Shown: in pieces, positions 43,607-54,752 of the stretch
Layout: every line of letters begins with the position of its first letter
How positions within the stretch are numbered: position 1 is the stretch's first letter
DNA from: Woeseiaceae bacterium
GTDB lineage: Bacteria; Pseudomonadota; Gammaproteobacteria; Steroidobacterales; Woeseiaceae
Assembly (NCBI GenBank): GCA_028822065.1
Contig: JAPKEL010000003.1
Coordinates: 39,959 to 103,958 of the forward strand
Reading direction: 5' to 3'
Length of the DNA: 64,000 nucleotides
The notes under the pieces: generated by a model
The model's input: only the letters and a program-made list of their open reading frames with translations
Told to the model about the DNA's origin: nothing
Databases searched by the model: none
Position numbers and translations under genes: made by a program

Positions 43607-44350
43607 TTATTTATCGTTAGCTTGATTTGCGACGGATTGCATCGCTTCCTCGATACTTTTTGGATCACCAAGAAATTCTCTTGAGAGTGGTTTTTGATTT
43701 TCATCCAAATGATAAAGGATAGGAACCCCAGTAGGGATATTGAATTCAGTAATTTCTTCTTCTGAAATACCATCAAGCATTTTAATTAATGCCCTTAAAC
43801 TATTACCATGAGCTGTAATGAGAATATTCTGATTATTTTTTAATGCAGGCAAAATCATCTCATCCCAACATTGCTGGACCCTAATTAAAGTCGTAGCCAA
43901 TGATTCTGTTGTTGGTAAATTATTGATTCCCATATATCGTTGATCTTTTTTTGGGTGTCTTTCATCATCATCTAATAAGGGAGGTGGATCAATATCATAG
44001 CTTCTACGCCATATTTGAACTTGTTCTTCACCGTACTTTTTTGTTGTTTCTGATTTATCTAGTCCTTGAAGCGCGCCATAATGTCGCTCATTTAATCTCC
44101 AATCACGTATTACCGTTAGCCAAGGCCGGTCAATTTCATCTAATATAAGCCACAATGTATGTATGGCTCGTTTTAATAGTGAGGTAAAAGCTATATCAAT
44201 ATTAAAATCGAGATTTGCAATAATTTTTCCCGCATTTTTTGCTTCAGAGCGCCCTTTTGCGGTCAATTCAACATCGGTCCAACCCGTAAATAGATTCTTG
44301 AGATTCCAGTCACTTTGACCGTGCCGAATAAGGATTAATTTACTTGCCAT
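43607..44350 (-). CDS. gpmA: 2,3-bisphosphoglycerate-dependent phosphoglycerate mutase
   Basis: Glycolytic mutase of 247 residues. The phosphohistidine motif LIRHGQSDW is at 6-14, followed by FTGWTDVELT, RHYGALQGLDK and ITAHGNSLRALI, which contains the second catalytic His. Family length and motifs are complete. It is 11 bp downstream of the MarR gene on the same strand, so the two may be cotranscribed. Confidence 0.96.
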   Translation of the reverse strand: MASKLILIRHGQSDWNLKNLFTGWTDVELTAKGRSEAKNAGKIIANLDFNIDIAFTSLLKRAIHTLWLILDEIDRPWLTVIRDWRLNERHYGALQGLDKSETTKKYGEEQVQIWRRSYDIDPPPLLDDDERHPKKDQRYMGINNLPTTESLATTLIRVQQCWDEMILPALKNNQNILITAHGNSLRALIKMLDGISEEEITEFNIPTGVPILYHLDENQKPLSREFLGDPKSIEEAMQSVANQANDK

Positions 44351-44361
44351 AATGATCTTTA

Positions 44362-44841
44362 TTAATCCTCAACATGAATCTCTGTAAATACTTCAGTTCT
44401 TTTTGCTAATTTCTCAAATATTTTATTTATAACTGACACTTCCTCTTCGTTGAGTTCTTCAGTTAAGATTTGCTCGATTTGAACGGCGACTTTTGTAAGT
44501 CTCCGATGAATGTGCTTTCCTTCTTCAGTTAATTTAAGGATTGAACGTCTTCGATCGGCTGTTTCAAATTGCCTGTCTACATGCTTATTCGTAATTAACT
44601 TATTTAGGGCACGACTTACTGCCACTTTATCCATAGAAGTCCTTTTTGATACATCTATAGCAGATAAATCAGGTGTATGACCGAGGACAACAATTATGCG
44701 CCATTCTGGAATGGATAGATTAAAATGGTTGTTATAAAGAGTTGCAATTGAATTTGTGACGGAATACGAAAGCGTTGAAAGTTGAAAAGGAAGAAACTCC
44801 TCAAGAACTAGATTTTCGCTGGATGATTGTAATGTGGACAT
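44362..44841 (-). CDS. MarR-family transcriptional regulator
   Basis: A 159-residue winged-helix regulator. The DNA-binding part carries LSAIDVSKRTSMDKVAVSRAL (split here over about residues 74-94) and the wing region RRSILKLTEEGKHIHRRL. MarR proteins typically repress their own and neighbouring genes until a phenolic or acyl ligand binds. The nearby genes are gpmA and zapE, which gives no hint of the ligand, although acyl-CoA genes are just beyond. A 17-bp inverted repeat lies about 100 bp upstream of its start. Confidence 0.9.
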   Translation of the reverse strand: MSTLQSSSENLVLEEFLPFQLSTLSYSVTNSIATLYNNHFNLSIPEWRIIVVLGHTPDLSAIDVSKRTSMDKVAVSRALNKLITNKHVDRQFETADRRRSILKLTEEGKHIHRRLTKVAVQIEQILTEELNEEEVSVINKIFEKLAKRTEVFTEIHVED

Positions 44842-44943
44842 AGATGTATTCTCTCAGAATTAAAGAAAAATTGAATTAATTTAATAATTTTAATATGTCA
44901 TGCCTTTCCAGTCTTATATCTTTTCATTACTTGACAAAAAAGT

Positions 44944-44960
44944 GTTACGTTACTCGTAAC
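44944..44960. promoter_or_regulatory. Inverted repeat GTTACG-N5-CGTAAC upstream of marR
   Basis: Perfect 6-bp arms with a 5-bp centre, located between zapE and the MarR gene in the direction of marR transcription. The size and spacing fit a MarR- or TetR-type dimer site. Autoregulation is possible but not shown. Confidence 0.4.
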
Positions 44961-44970
44961 AGATTTCTTT

Positions 44971-46041
44971 TTATGGTTTGTGCGCCAATTCTAAATATTT
45001 TTGAGATGACATTTCAGCTAATCTACTTTTTGTTCGTTCATACTCAAATGAAAATTTGTTTCCCTCGTACAGATTTTCGTATGAGTTGGCACTAGTAAAG
45101 ATAAGTTTGACATTTCGTTCATAGAATTCATCAATTAATGCAATAAATCGCCTGGTTTCGTTTTCCATATTTTCGGTTAAAACAGGTATCTCAGAAATGA
45201 TAACGGTCTGGTACTGCTTAGCAATGTCTATATAATCAATAACACTTCTATTGGTTGAAAAAATAGATTTAAAATTAAACCATATGATGGTTTCAGCAGC
45301 TAAAACACATTGAATATTTCGGTTATTAATTAATATTTGACTCTTTTTTCGGTATCCAATGGGTGAGATTAATTCAAAGTAATTCGTTAATAATTGGTTG
45401 CTCTTATCGTCATGAATGAAGCTAAAATTTAAATTAGACGGTGTATTTGATAATCGAAAATCTCTCCCCTTAGCAATGTTAGTTATTTCTGTATTTGCGC
45501 TTATTAAATCTATTGCTGGGCTGAATCGTTCTCGCTGGAGGCCCTTTTTATAGAGGTTACTTGGATGAGTATTGGAGGTAGCAACCAATGTTATGCCTCT
45601 ATCAAATAAACCTTCAAGAAATTTGAATAAAAGCATTGCATCGGCAATATCCTCAACAAAGAATTCATCAAAACATAAAACATCAATATCTTCACTGATC
45701 TTTTGAGTGAGAGTGTTCATCGGATCTTTGGTCTTTGAAATTTTAGCAAGTTCGGTATGAACTTCATTCATCATGCGATGAAAATGCACTCTTCTTTTTC
45801 TCTTGAGATCAAGGGTATTGTAAAATAAATCCATGAGGAATGTTTTTCCTCTTCCAACTTCACCCCACAAATAGATTCCTTTGATTGGGGTTATGGGTTG
45901 AAGGTACTTTTGGATAAATGAGGTATTATTTCTAGATACAATTAGACGTGATTGCAGCTTTGAAAGTGCATCAAGAATTTCAAGCTGTGATTGATCTTTT
46001 TTGATGCCAGTAGTTGTGGAATAAGCGTTGTATATGTCCAA
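44971..46041 (-). CDS. zapE: Cell division protein ZapE (AFG1-like ATPase)
   Basis: AAA-type ATPase of 356 residues associated with the division ring. Walker A GEVGRGKT is at 60-67, RVHFHRMMNEVH follows, Walker B VLCFDEFFV is at 121-129, and later come VATSNTHPSNLYKKGLQRERF and FTSANSYENLYEG. Length and motif order match the AFG1/ZapE family. It is the upstream neighbour of the MarR gene on the same strand, with 129 bp between them. Confidence 0.94.
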   Translation of the reverse strand: MDIYNAYSTTTGIKKDQSQLEILDALSKLQSRLIVSRNNTSFIQKYLQPITPIKGIYLWGEVGRGKTFLMDLFYNTLDLKRKRRVHFHRMMNEVHTELAKISKTKDPMNTLTQKISEDIDVLCFDEFFVEDIADAMLLFKFLEGLFDRGITLVATSNTHPSNLYKKGLQRERFSPAIDLISANTEITNIAKGRDFRLSNTPSNLNFSFIHDDKSNQLLTNYFELISPIGYRKKSQILINNRNIQCVLAAETIIWFNFKSIFSTNRSVIDYIDIAKQYQTVIISEIPVLTENMENETRRFIALIDEFYERNVKLIFTSANSYENLYEGNKFSFEYERTKSRLAEMSSQKYLELAHKP

Positions 46042-46486
46042 AGTGATCCCATTATTTTATAGGTTTTTATTTTTGACATTTTTTGACGTAAGAGTATGAA
46101 TCTTAACAAAGCTATACAGATCTTAACAGCTACTTGGAAATTCTAGGTACTTCTTGCTGATGATAAACATCTATATATTTAAAAAAGTGGGTCTGGATAC
46201 ATTTAGAAAAAGATTATGAATATGATTCCATAAGTAACTAATATATATTGTGATGAAATTTAATTTGTAAAAAGATAAAATAAATAAGCATTTGGCAAGA
46301 ATTTTCAGTAACTTCCTAGATAAATGTTTAAATAAAATCTTATTGATTTATATACGAATTTTAACTAGTTTCATGATCTTTAGATAACAAAATAGTTTTA
46401 AGACGATTAAAAATTTCAGTGCATTATTTATAAAATGATAGAATAATATTTCAAAAGACAGTGAGTAATTAACCCAGATAATAATT
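46042..46486. other. 445-bp AT-rich intergenic region
   Basis: Between the divergent zapE and ETF-QO genes. No convincing reading frame, tRNA or structured RNA was recognised in either strand. It contains a 9-bp direct repeat, ATCTTAACA, at 46100-46108 and 46120-46128 with 20-bp phasing. AT-rich promoter-like sequence (TTATTTATAAAATGATAG) lies before the ETF-QO gene. Its length is unusual for this compact window. Confidence 0.5.
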
Positions 46487-48148
46487 ATGACTGAAGTAAA
46501 CGAAAGAGAATCAATGGATTTTGATGTTGTGATAGTGGGTGGTGGTCCGTCAGGCTTATCTGCGGCATGTCGATTGATGCAACTATCAACAGAAAATGAA
46601 ATGGACCTTTCAGTAGTGGTTGTGGAGAAAGGCTCTGAAATTGGCGCGCATATACTTTCGGGAAATGTTTTTGAGACAACAGCCTTAGATGAATTATTCC
46701 CAGATTGGCAGTCTGGGGGCGCACCGATAAAGACAGCTGTTTCTAAAGATGAGATTCATTACCTTACCAGTAAAGAAAATGCTATCAGGGTTCCAAATTT
46801 ATTTGTTCCAAAAACGATGCATAACAAAGGCAATTATATTATTAGCCTTGGAAGGTTATGTCAGTGGCTCGGCGAAAAAGCAGAAAATTTGGGAGTAAAT
46901 TTATTTCCGGGTTTTGCAGCATCTGAAGTTCTTTACGACAAAAATAATATTGTAATTGGTGTTGCTACGAGTGATATGGGTATTGGCTCTGATGGTAAAA
47001 AGAAGGATGTATATCAAGCCGGTTATGAACTTCGAGGAAAATACACAGTTCTTGCAGAAGGTTGTCGAGGAAATCTTGGTGAAGAAATTATTGAGCATTT
47101 CAACTTAAGAGCTGATGCTGATCCACAACATTATGGCATAGGGTTAAAAGAGATATGGGAGATAGACCCCTCACTCCATGAAAAAGGGCTTGTTATACAT
47201 ACCACTGGGTGGCCACTTGATAATCATACTGAGGGTGGAGGCTTTCTTTATCATGCCTCGAATAATCAAATTTTCTTGGGTTTAATTGTTGCATTGAACT
47301 ATAAGAATCCGAATTTGTCTCCATTTGACGAGTTTCAAAGATGGAAGCATCACCCAAAAATTGCAAAATATTTAATGAAAGGAAAAAGAATATCTTACGG
47401 TGCTCGAGCTGTGAATAAAGGAGGTCTCCAATCCTTACCTAAGCTTTCATTCCCAGGAGGCGCTTTAATTGGTTGCGATGCCGGCTTTTTGAATGGGGCA
47501 AAAATTAAAGGGTCTCATACCGCAATAAAAAGTGGCACATTAGTCGCGGAAAGCATCTTTGAAGCGTTATCTAAGGAAGTCGATAAATCTCTCGAGTTAA
47601 CAAGCTACGAAGAAAAATACAAATCATCTTGGTTGTTTGATGAACTCTATCAGTCTAGAAATTTTGGCCCAGCATTAAATAAATTTGGCACTTTATTAGG
47701 CGGGGCATTTGCATTTATAGATCAAAATATAATGCGAGGAAGCTTTCCATTTACTTGGCACAATAAAATTCCTGACCATGAAACGCTGAGTTTAAAGAAA
47801 AATGTTAGTGCTATTGAGTACCCAAAACCGGATGGAAAAATTAGTTTTGACCGACTTTCATCGGTATTTCTCTCGAGTACCAACCATGAGGAAGATCAGC
47901 CATCGCATCTAAAATTAAAAGATCCTGAGGTTCCAATAAAATATAATCTTCCAAACTTTGGCGAACCTGCTCAGCGTTATTGCCCGGCAGGTGTTTATGA
48001 GATATTGATTGAAGACGATACACCGAAATTTCAAATAAATGCACAAAACTGCGTGCATTGTAAAACCTGTGACATCAAGGACCCTAAACAAAATATTATT
48101 TGGTCAGTTCCTGAAGGTGGAGGCGGTCCAAATTATTCTGGGATGTAG
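46487..48148 (+). CDS. Electron transfer flavoprotein-ubiquinone oxidoreductase
   Basis: A 553-residue membrane-associated flavoprotein that passes electrons from acyl-CoA dehydrogenases via ETF to ubiquinone. The FAD motif VVIVGGGPSGLSAACRL is near the N-terminus. The 4Fe-4S cluster ligands are Cys499, Cys522, Cys525 and Cys528 (CVHCKTC). GAHILSGNVFE and SFPGGALIGCDAGFLNGAKI are family signatures. No etfA/etfB genes are present in the window. It would serve the acyl-CoA dehydrogenases encoded at 34.5-36.8 kb. Confidence 0.95.
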   Translation: MTEVNERESMDFDVVIVGGGPSGLSAACRLMQLSTENEMDLSVVVVEKGSEIGAHILSGNVFETTALDELFPDWQSGGAPIKTAVSKDEIHYLTSKENAIRVPNLFVPKTMHNKGNYIISLGRLCQWLGEKAENLGVNLFPGFAASEVLYDKNNIVIGVATSDMGIGSDGKKKDVYQAGYELRGKYTVLAEGCRGNLGEEIIEHFNLRADADPQHYGIGLKEIWEIDPSLHEKGLVIHTTGWPLDNHTEGGGFLYHASNNQIFLGLIVALNYKNPNLSPFDEFQRWKHHPKIAKYLMKGKRISYGARAVNKGGLQSLPKLSFPGGALIGCDAGFLNGAKIKGSHTAIKSGTLVAESIFEALSKEVDKSLELTSYEEKYKSSWLFDELYQSRNFGPALNKFGTLLGGAFAFIDQNIMRGSFPFTWHNKIPDHETLSLKKNVSAIEYPKPDGKISFDRLSSVFLSSTNHEEDQPSHLKLKDPEVPIKYNLPNFGEPAQRYCPAGVYEILIEDDTPKFQINAQNCVHCKTCDIKDPKQNIIWSVPEGGGGPNYSGM

Positions 48149-48163
48149 CTAAAAATTTAATTG

Positions 48164-48931
48164 TTACTTTGGTTGCATTCTAATTGCACCATCAAGGCGA
48201 ATCGTTTCGCCATTAATCATAGCGTTACGATAAATAGATTCGACTAAATCTGCATATTCTTCAGGGCGACCAAGGCGAGGCGGAAACGGCACTTGTTTAC
48301 CAAGCGAATCCTGTAAGTCTTGGGTCATTCCGGCTACCATGGGAGTCTTGAAAATACCGGGTGCAATTGTATTTACGCGAACTCCAATTCTAGCAAATTC
48401 GCGTGCTAATGGCAGTGTCATGCCGACAATACCGCCTTTTGAGGCTGAATAAGCTGCCTGGCCTATTTGACCTTCAAACGCAGCAATGGATGCGGTATTG
48501 ATAATCACACCCCTCTCTCCATCTGCATTTGGTTTATTATTTTGCATAATATTTGCTGCTTCTTTAGAGACTAAAAATGAACCAATCAGATTAACTTGTA
48601 TAGTTTGAGAAAAAAATTCCACAGGCATAGGTTTTTCTCTTCCCAAGGCTCTGGCAGCTCCAACCACGCCGGCACAACTTACTGCCAATGTCATCCCGCC
48701 CATAAAATTACTGGCTTCAATTACAGCATTCTGAACCTCATTTTCTGAGGTAACATTGGTTTTTATAAACAAAGCTCGATCACCTAATTCTTTTGCATTT
48801 GCGCTGCCTTGTTCTGAGTTTAAATCCATCAAAACGGCCATACCACCGGAGCTAATTATTTTTTCAGCTGTTTTGAGTCCGAGGCCAGACGCACCTCCAG
48901 ATATTATTGCTTTTGAGTTTGCTATATCCAT
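48164..48931 (-). CDS. Short-chain 3-hydroxyacyl-CoA dehydrogenase (HSD10-like)
   Basis: SDR-family NAD-dependent dehydrogenase of 255 residues. The cofactor loop SGGASGLGLKTAE is at 11-23. The catalytic triad comprises Ser148, Tyr161 and Lys165 (YSASKGG). The text closely resembles type 2 3-hydroxyacyl-CoA dehydrogenases (HSD17B10-like), especially REFARIGVRVNTIAPGIFKTPM and KQVPFPPRLGRPEEYA. A role in beta-oxidation fits the neighbouring ETF-QO gene, which converges on it. Confidence 0.88.
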   Translation of the reverse strand: MDIANSKAIISGGASGLGLKTAEKIISSGGMAVLMDLNSEQGSANAKELGDRALFIKTNVTSENEVQNAVIEASNFMGGMTLAVSCAGVVGAARALGREKPMPVEFFSQTIQVNLIGSFLVSKEAANIMQNNKPNADGERGVIINTASIAAFEGQIGQAAYSASKGGIVGMTLPLAREFARIGVRVNTIAPGIFKTPMVAGMTQDLQDSLGKQVPFPPRLGRPEEYADLVESIYRNAMINGETIRLDGAIRMQPK

Positions 48932-48981
48932 AATTTAAATGTTCCTCAAAGTCGGTTAATTTTTGACTGGATTATAGCTCA

Positions 48982-49731
48982 TTAGTTTTTGTTTTCGTTA
49001 ATCTCAAGTGATAAATCCGGTTCATTTAGAACTTCTAAAATTCTTCGCCTAGATAGTGCTGCTAGTTCTCTGCTTGAATTAAACGCATTATCATTAGGGG
49101 GAATAGCGTCAAGAACATGAATATTGATAGTACCTGTGCGAGGAAGGTATGTATCTGCAGGTAATATTTTACGCGACCCTAGGATTACTAGTGGTACTAA
49201 AGGTATATCTGACTTAATAGCTGAAGCAAAGGCTCCCGCGCGAAATTTATTAAGCCCTGGTTTTTCAGTGAAGGTACCTTCTGGAAAAATGGCTAATGAT
49301 TCGCCGCTAGATGCAGCTCTAATTAACTTTCTCGCATCTCTAAAGCTCCCTTGTGGTTTAAAGCGCTCTACAAATCTTGAGCCAACACGCTTAAATAGAT
49401 AATTTGCTATTGGCACAGATTGCATCTCACTTTTGATTACAAATGTAAATTTAATAGGTAGGGCGGCGTGTAAGATAATTCCATCAAGATAGCTGGCATG
49501 ATTTGCAACAATGAGAACTCGATCTTTAGGGATTTTTTCAAGCCCTTGTATATTCATTTTTATTGCGGAAAGAATGAAAATTAAACGTGCAGATTTCTTT
49601 ACCCAATAACGTCGCCAGCTAAGTTTCGGGAGAACGCTGACACTTAATAAAGCTAAGATCAGACAAAGAACGAAAATGATCCATGTATAAAGACTATAAA
49701 GCAATGAAAAGAGATTAATTTTAGAAGGCAT
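48982..49731 (-). CDS. 1-acyl-glycerol-3-phosphate acyltransferase family (PlsC-like)
   Basis: Membrane acyltransferase of 249 residues. A hydrophobic N-terminal segment (about 8-34) precedes the catalytic NHASYLD (77-83, with His78 and Asp83). The acceptor-binding FPEGT lies at 149-153 and IPLVPLVILGS follows. It transfers acyl chains to lysophosphatidate or a similar lysolipid. Other members of the superfamily acylate ornithine lipids, so the exact acceptor is uncertain. Confidence 0.88.
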   Translation of the reverse strand: MPSKINLFSLLYSLYTWIIFVLCLILALLSVSVLPKLSWRRYWVKKSARLIFILSAIKMNIQGLEKIPKDRVLIVANHASYLDGIILHAALPIKFTFVIKSEMQSVPIANYLFKRVGSRFVERFKPQGSFRDARKLIRAASSGESLAIFPEGTFTEKPGLNKFRAGAFASAIKSDIPLVPLVILGSRKILPADTYLPRTGTINIHVLDAIPPNDNAFNSSRELAALSRRRILEVLNEPDLSLEINENKN

Positions 49732-49869
49732 GTATTTTATTAAAATTAGTTTTATATGAACTTAATAATGAGGGCCAATTGATTGATTCATGATATTCTG
49801 AAAAATACTAATTTAAATTATTTTTTTCTTTATATTATATTTTTTTAAGTAAATTGTGTGAATTTAAGT

Positions 49870-49897
49870 AGTATTATTTTTTTATAAAAATAATACT
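49870..49897. repeat. AT-rich 28-nt perfect hairpin before xerD
   Basis: AGTATTATTTTT and its exact reverse complement AAAAATAATACT flank a 4-nt loop (TTAT). It ends 11 nt before the xerD ATG and so covers the position of a ribosome binding site; none of normal strength is seen. It may be a translational control hairpin or a chance product of AT-rich sequence. Confidence 0.45.
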
Positions 49898-49908
49898 TAT
49901 GTTGATCT

Positions 49909-50844
49909 ATGGATTCGGATAATAGAAAAATAGAAACTAATAATAAGATATTCAATATATCTAATGCCAATATCGATAAGTTTTTGGATTCAATATGGAC
50001 CGAACGAGGTTTATCACCCAATACATTAACTGCCTATCGAATGGATTTGAGATTACTTGCTCAAGAACTGGCCCGGTATGATAAGGAGGTTAACCAGGCA
50101 AGGAAATCTGATTTATTAAGCTTTGTATCAAAAAGAGTTGCATCGGGCATAAAGGCAAGAACAACTGCCAGGCAAATATCGAGCTACCGTGCTTTTTTTC
50201 AATTTTTATTAAGAACCAATCAAATCAAAATCGATCCAACAGTTGATATTGATATGCCACGTATCGGCAGGACACTCCCAAGAACTTTAACTGAAAACGA
50301 GGTAGAAGAACTTTTGCAGGCACCTAATGTTCATGATGTGATAGGGCATCGAGATAGGGCGATGCTAGAATTGATGTATGCAACCGGATTAAGGGTGTCT
50401 GAATTAATTTCGCTGAAATTATCGCAAGTTAATTTCAACCAAGGCGTACTTAGAGTGATTGGCAAAGGAAATCGAGAGCGCTTGGTTCCATTAGGCGAGG
50501 AATCGGCCATTTGGGTGCAAGATTTTATAAATACCTCTCGAAAGATAATTCTACATAAGCAGCAAGTCGATTTTTTGTTTCCAACAAAAAGAGGGCAAAG
50601 TATGTCCAGGCAGGCATTTTGGTATGCCATTAAACGTTACTCAAAAATAGCTGGCATTAAGAAAAACATATCTCCTCATGGATTAAGGCATGCTTTTGCT
50701 ACACATTTATTAAATCATGGTGCTGATTTAAGAGTAGTGCAATTATTATTGGGTCATAGTGATTTATCTACGACACAAATATATACCCATATTGCCAGAG
50801 AAAGATTGAAGGAACTCCATGGCAAACATCATCCACGTGGATAG
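49909..50844 (+). CDS. xerD: Tyrosine recombinase XerD
   Basis: Site-specific recombinase of 311 residues that resolves chromosome dimers at dif with XerC. All catalytic residues are visible: Arg162 (ATGLRVSEL), Lys186 (VIGKGNRE), His257 and Arg260 (SPHGLRHAFATH), His283 (LLGHSDL) and Tyr292 (IYTH). The N-terminal SAM-like core-binding domain begins KFLDSIWTERGLSPNTLTAY. XerD rather than XerC is supported by the dsbC gene following it, a common arrangement. A strong AT hairpin lies just before the ATG. Confidence 0.93.
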   Translation: MDSDNRKIETNNKIFNISNANIDKFLDSIWTERGLSPNTLTAYRMDLRLLAQELARYDKEVNQARKSDLLSFVSKRVASGIKARTTARQISSYRAFFQFLLRTNQIKIDPTVDIDMPRIGRTLPRTLTENEVEELLQAPNVHDVIGHRDRAMLELMYATGLRVSELISLKLSQVNFNQGVLRVIGKGNRERLVPLGEESAIWVQDFINTSRKIILHKQQVDFLFPTKRGQSMSRQAFWYAIKRYSKIAGIKKNISPHGLRHAFATHLLNHGADLRVVQLLLGHSDLSTTQIYTHIARERLKELHGKHHPRG

Positions 50845-50935
50845 TGGAGTCTGAGTGAAAGGTTTTTTTGACTTATATTATATTAATTGCTTTTATTTAA
50901 AATAAAGCTGATCATTATTGTTCGAATGAAGGAGT

Positions 50936-51685
50936 ATGAGCAAGATGGAATGGAAGAAGAGTACATTTTTGCACGCATTTTTATTGGTATTGCTGCCAAT
51001 TTTCTTACCAAAATTAACTTTTGGTGACGATATTGGCTTACAGGAAATCCGTCAAATTGTAACCAATATGAGCACCGATATTAAGGCTGATCAGGTTTTA
51101 AAAAGTCCAGTTGATGGTTGGTACACTATTAAAAAAGGAGCATATATAGCCTATATCTCGGAGGATGGTCGTCACTTAATACAAGGCGATATGTATAATT
51201 TAGAAACACAGGTAAATCTATCTGAAGACATTAGAAATGATTCACGAAGAGAAATTGTATCTGCTTATCCATTGAGGGATATGATCATTTTCAAGCCGAA
51301 TAAGAAAACCCATGCGGTGACAGTATTTACAGATGTAGATTGTACCTTTTGCCGACGATTACACAGTCAAATTGATGATTATTTAGCTGAGGGTATTGAA
51401 ATTAGATATTTACTATACCCACGTAATGGCCCTCAGAGCGAATCATGGGTCATAGCCGAGCAAGTTTGGTGCTCTAATGACAGGAATGAGGCTTTGACAT
51501 TAGCAAAAATTGACCAACAATTTGATTCCAGAGATTGTGATTCCTCCCCGATTAGTGAGCATTACATGTTGGGTCAAGATGTAGGTCTTCAGGGCACACC
51601 AGCAATCGTTTTGGAGGATGGTACGATGGTAAACGGCTATGTCACGGCGGCGGAGTTATCCAGAATAATATCTTTAAGCGATTAA
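50936..51685 (+). CDS. dsbC: Thiol:disulfide interchange protein DsbC
   Basis: Periplasmic disulfide isomerase of 249 residues with a signal peptide (basic start, hydrophobic 11-28, cleavage near FGDD). The N-terminal dimerisation domain is followed by a thioredoxin fold with active site Cys136-Thr-Phe-Cys139. E. coli DsbC has CGYC, so the dipeptide is unusual but of the same type. The cis-Pro loop GLQGTPAIVLEDG is present. AAGGAG precedes the ATG. Confidence 0.93.
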   Translation: MSKMEWKKSTFLHAFLLVLLPIFLPKLTFGDDIGLQEIRQIVTNMSTDIKADQVLKSPVDGWYTIKKGAYIAYISEDGRHLIQGDMYNLETQVNLSEDIRNDSRREIVSAYPLRDMIIFKPNKKTHAVTVFTDVDCTFCRRLHSQIDDYLAEGIEIRYLLYPRNGPQSESWVIAEQVWCSNDRNEALTLAKIDQQFDSRDCDSSPISEHYMLGQDVGLQGTPAIVLEDGTMVNGYVTAAELSRIISLSD

Positions 51686-52224
51686 TCTGATTTCGGTCTT
51701 TTTCGATCAATTTTCAGCGAGTGCACACCATTATTGATCCCTTGATCTTCGTAATATTTCTTAAGTGCAAATATGCCACTCTCAAAAGCTAATTCATCCC
51801 ATGGAATCTCATCTTTATTAAATAATTTAACCTCCAGGCTTTCTTCACCCGCAGCAAAAGAACTTACTAATGAGGCGGTGAAAAAGATATGAACTTGACC
51901 AACTCGGACAACATCAACAGAAGCAAACAGATGGCCAATTTTTACGTCAGCACAAGCTTCTTCTTTGGTTTCTCTAATAGCACCCTCTTGCATTGTTTCT
52001 TCTAATTCCAAAAACCCAGCTGGAATGGTCCAATATCCATATCTAGGTTCTATGGCTCTTTTGCATAGTAAGATTTTACCTTCAACTTCTGGGATGCACC
52101 CAACTACGATTTTAGGGTTCTGGTAGTGGATTATTTTACATTCAGAACAAATTATTCGTTCTCGATTATCCCCTTTTGGAATTTTTATTAGAGTCTTTGA
52201 TCCGCAATCTGCACAATAGTTCAT
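51682..52224 (-). CDS. Zinc-ribbon Nudix hydrolase
   Basis: Nudix hydrolase of about 180 residues with an N-terminal zinc ribbon (Cys4, Cys7, Cys26, Cys29), as in NudC-related proteins. The Nudix box spans 70-92, with Gly70, Glu76, Arg84-Glu85 and Glu88-Glu89 in place. The family hydrolyses nucleoside diphosphates linked to another moiety; the substrate here is not known. ATG at 52224 was chosen. A longer open frame back to 52326 merely translates the adjacent tRNA-Leu gene and was rejected. Overlaps the end of dsbC by 4 nt. Confidence 0.88.
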   Translation of the reverse strand: MNYCADCGSKTLIKIPKGDNRERIICSECKIIHYQNPKIVVGCIPEVEGKILLCKRAIEPRYGYWTIPAGFLELEETMQEGAIRETKEEACADVKIGHLFASVDVVRVGQVHIFFTASLVSSFAAGEESLEVKLFNKDEIPWDELAFESGIFALKKYYEDQGINNGVHSLKIDRKRPKSD

Positions 52225-52245
52225 AATAGTTAAATATACTTTAAG

Positions 52246-52332
52246 TGGTGCCGGGAGCGAGAATCGAACTCGCACTCTGTTTCCAGAACCGGATTTTGAA
52301 TCCGGCGCGTCTACCAGTTCCGCCATCCCGGC
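52246..52332 (-). tRNA. tRNA-Leu (anticodon CAA)
   Basis: On the minus strand the acceptor GCCGGGA pairs with TCCCGGC, followed by discriminator A and an encoded CCA. GGCGGAACTGGTAGACGC is the leucine D-arm, and the anticodon stem-loop reads CCGGA TTCAAAA TCCGG, giving anticodon CAA. A long class II variable arm and the T-loop GTTCGATTCTC follow. Total 87 nt. It lies between the Nudix and queA genes. Confidence 0.97.
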
Positions 52333-52504
52333 AATATTTATATAATAAAAGAAATTATTTTCTACAATAGGTATTTTGACGTAAATTGATTGTGGATTCT
52401 ACTGTTGCTTTTTTTATTCATTATAAGTAAACACATGTATTACAGAGATCTTCTCAATTATAATTAATTTCAATAGAAGTTTTTAAAAAAAATGAGAGAA
52501 AAAA

Positions 52505-54657
<2,153 letters not shown>

Positions 54658-54752
54658 TTCTTGTAAAAATAAAAAAATATTGATCACACTTGATAGTTAT
54701 TCTTGTTGTATAATAATGGAAGATTAAATTAACCAATAAAAAGATTTAAATT

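Noticed and set aside
52227..52326. 34-residue N-terminal extension of the Nudix reading frame
   Set aside because: It is the translation of the tRNA-Leu gene on the same strand (MAELVDAPDSKSGSG-type text is a well-known tRNA artefact). The ATG at 52224 starts the zinc ribbon correctly.
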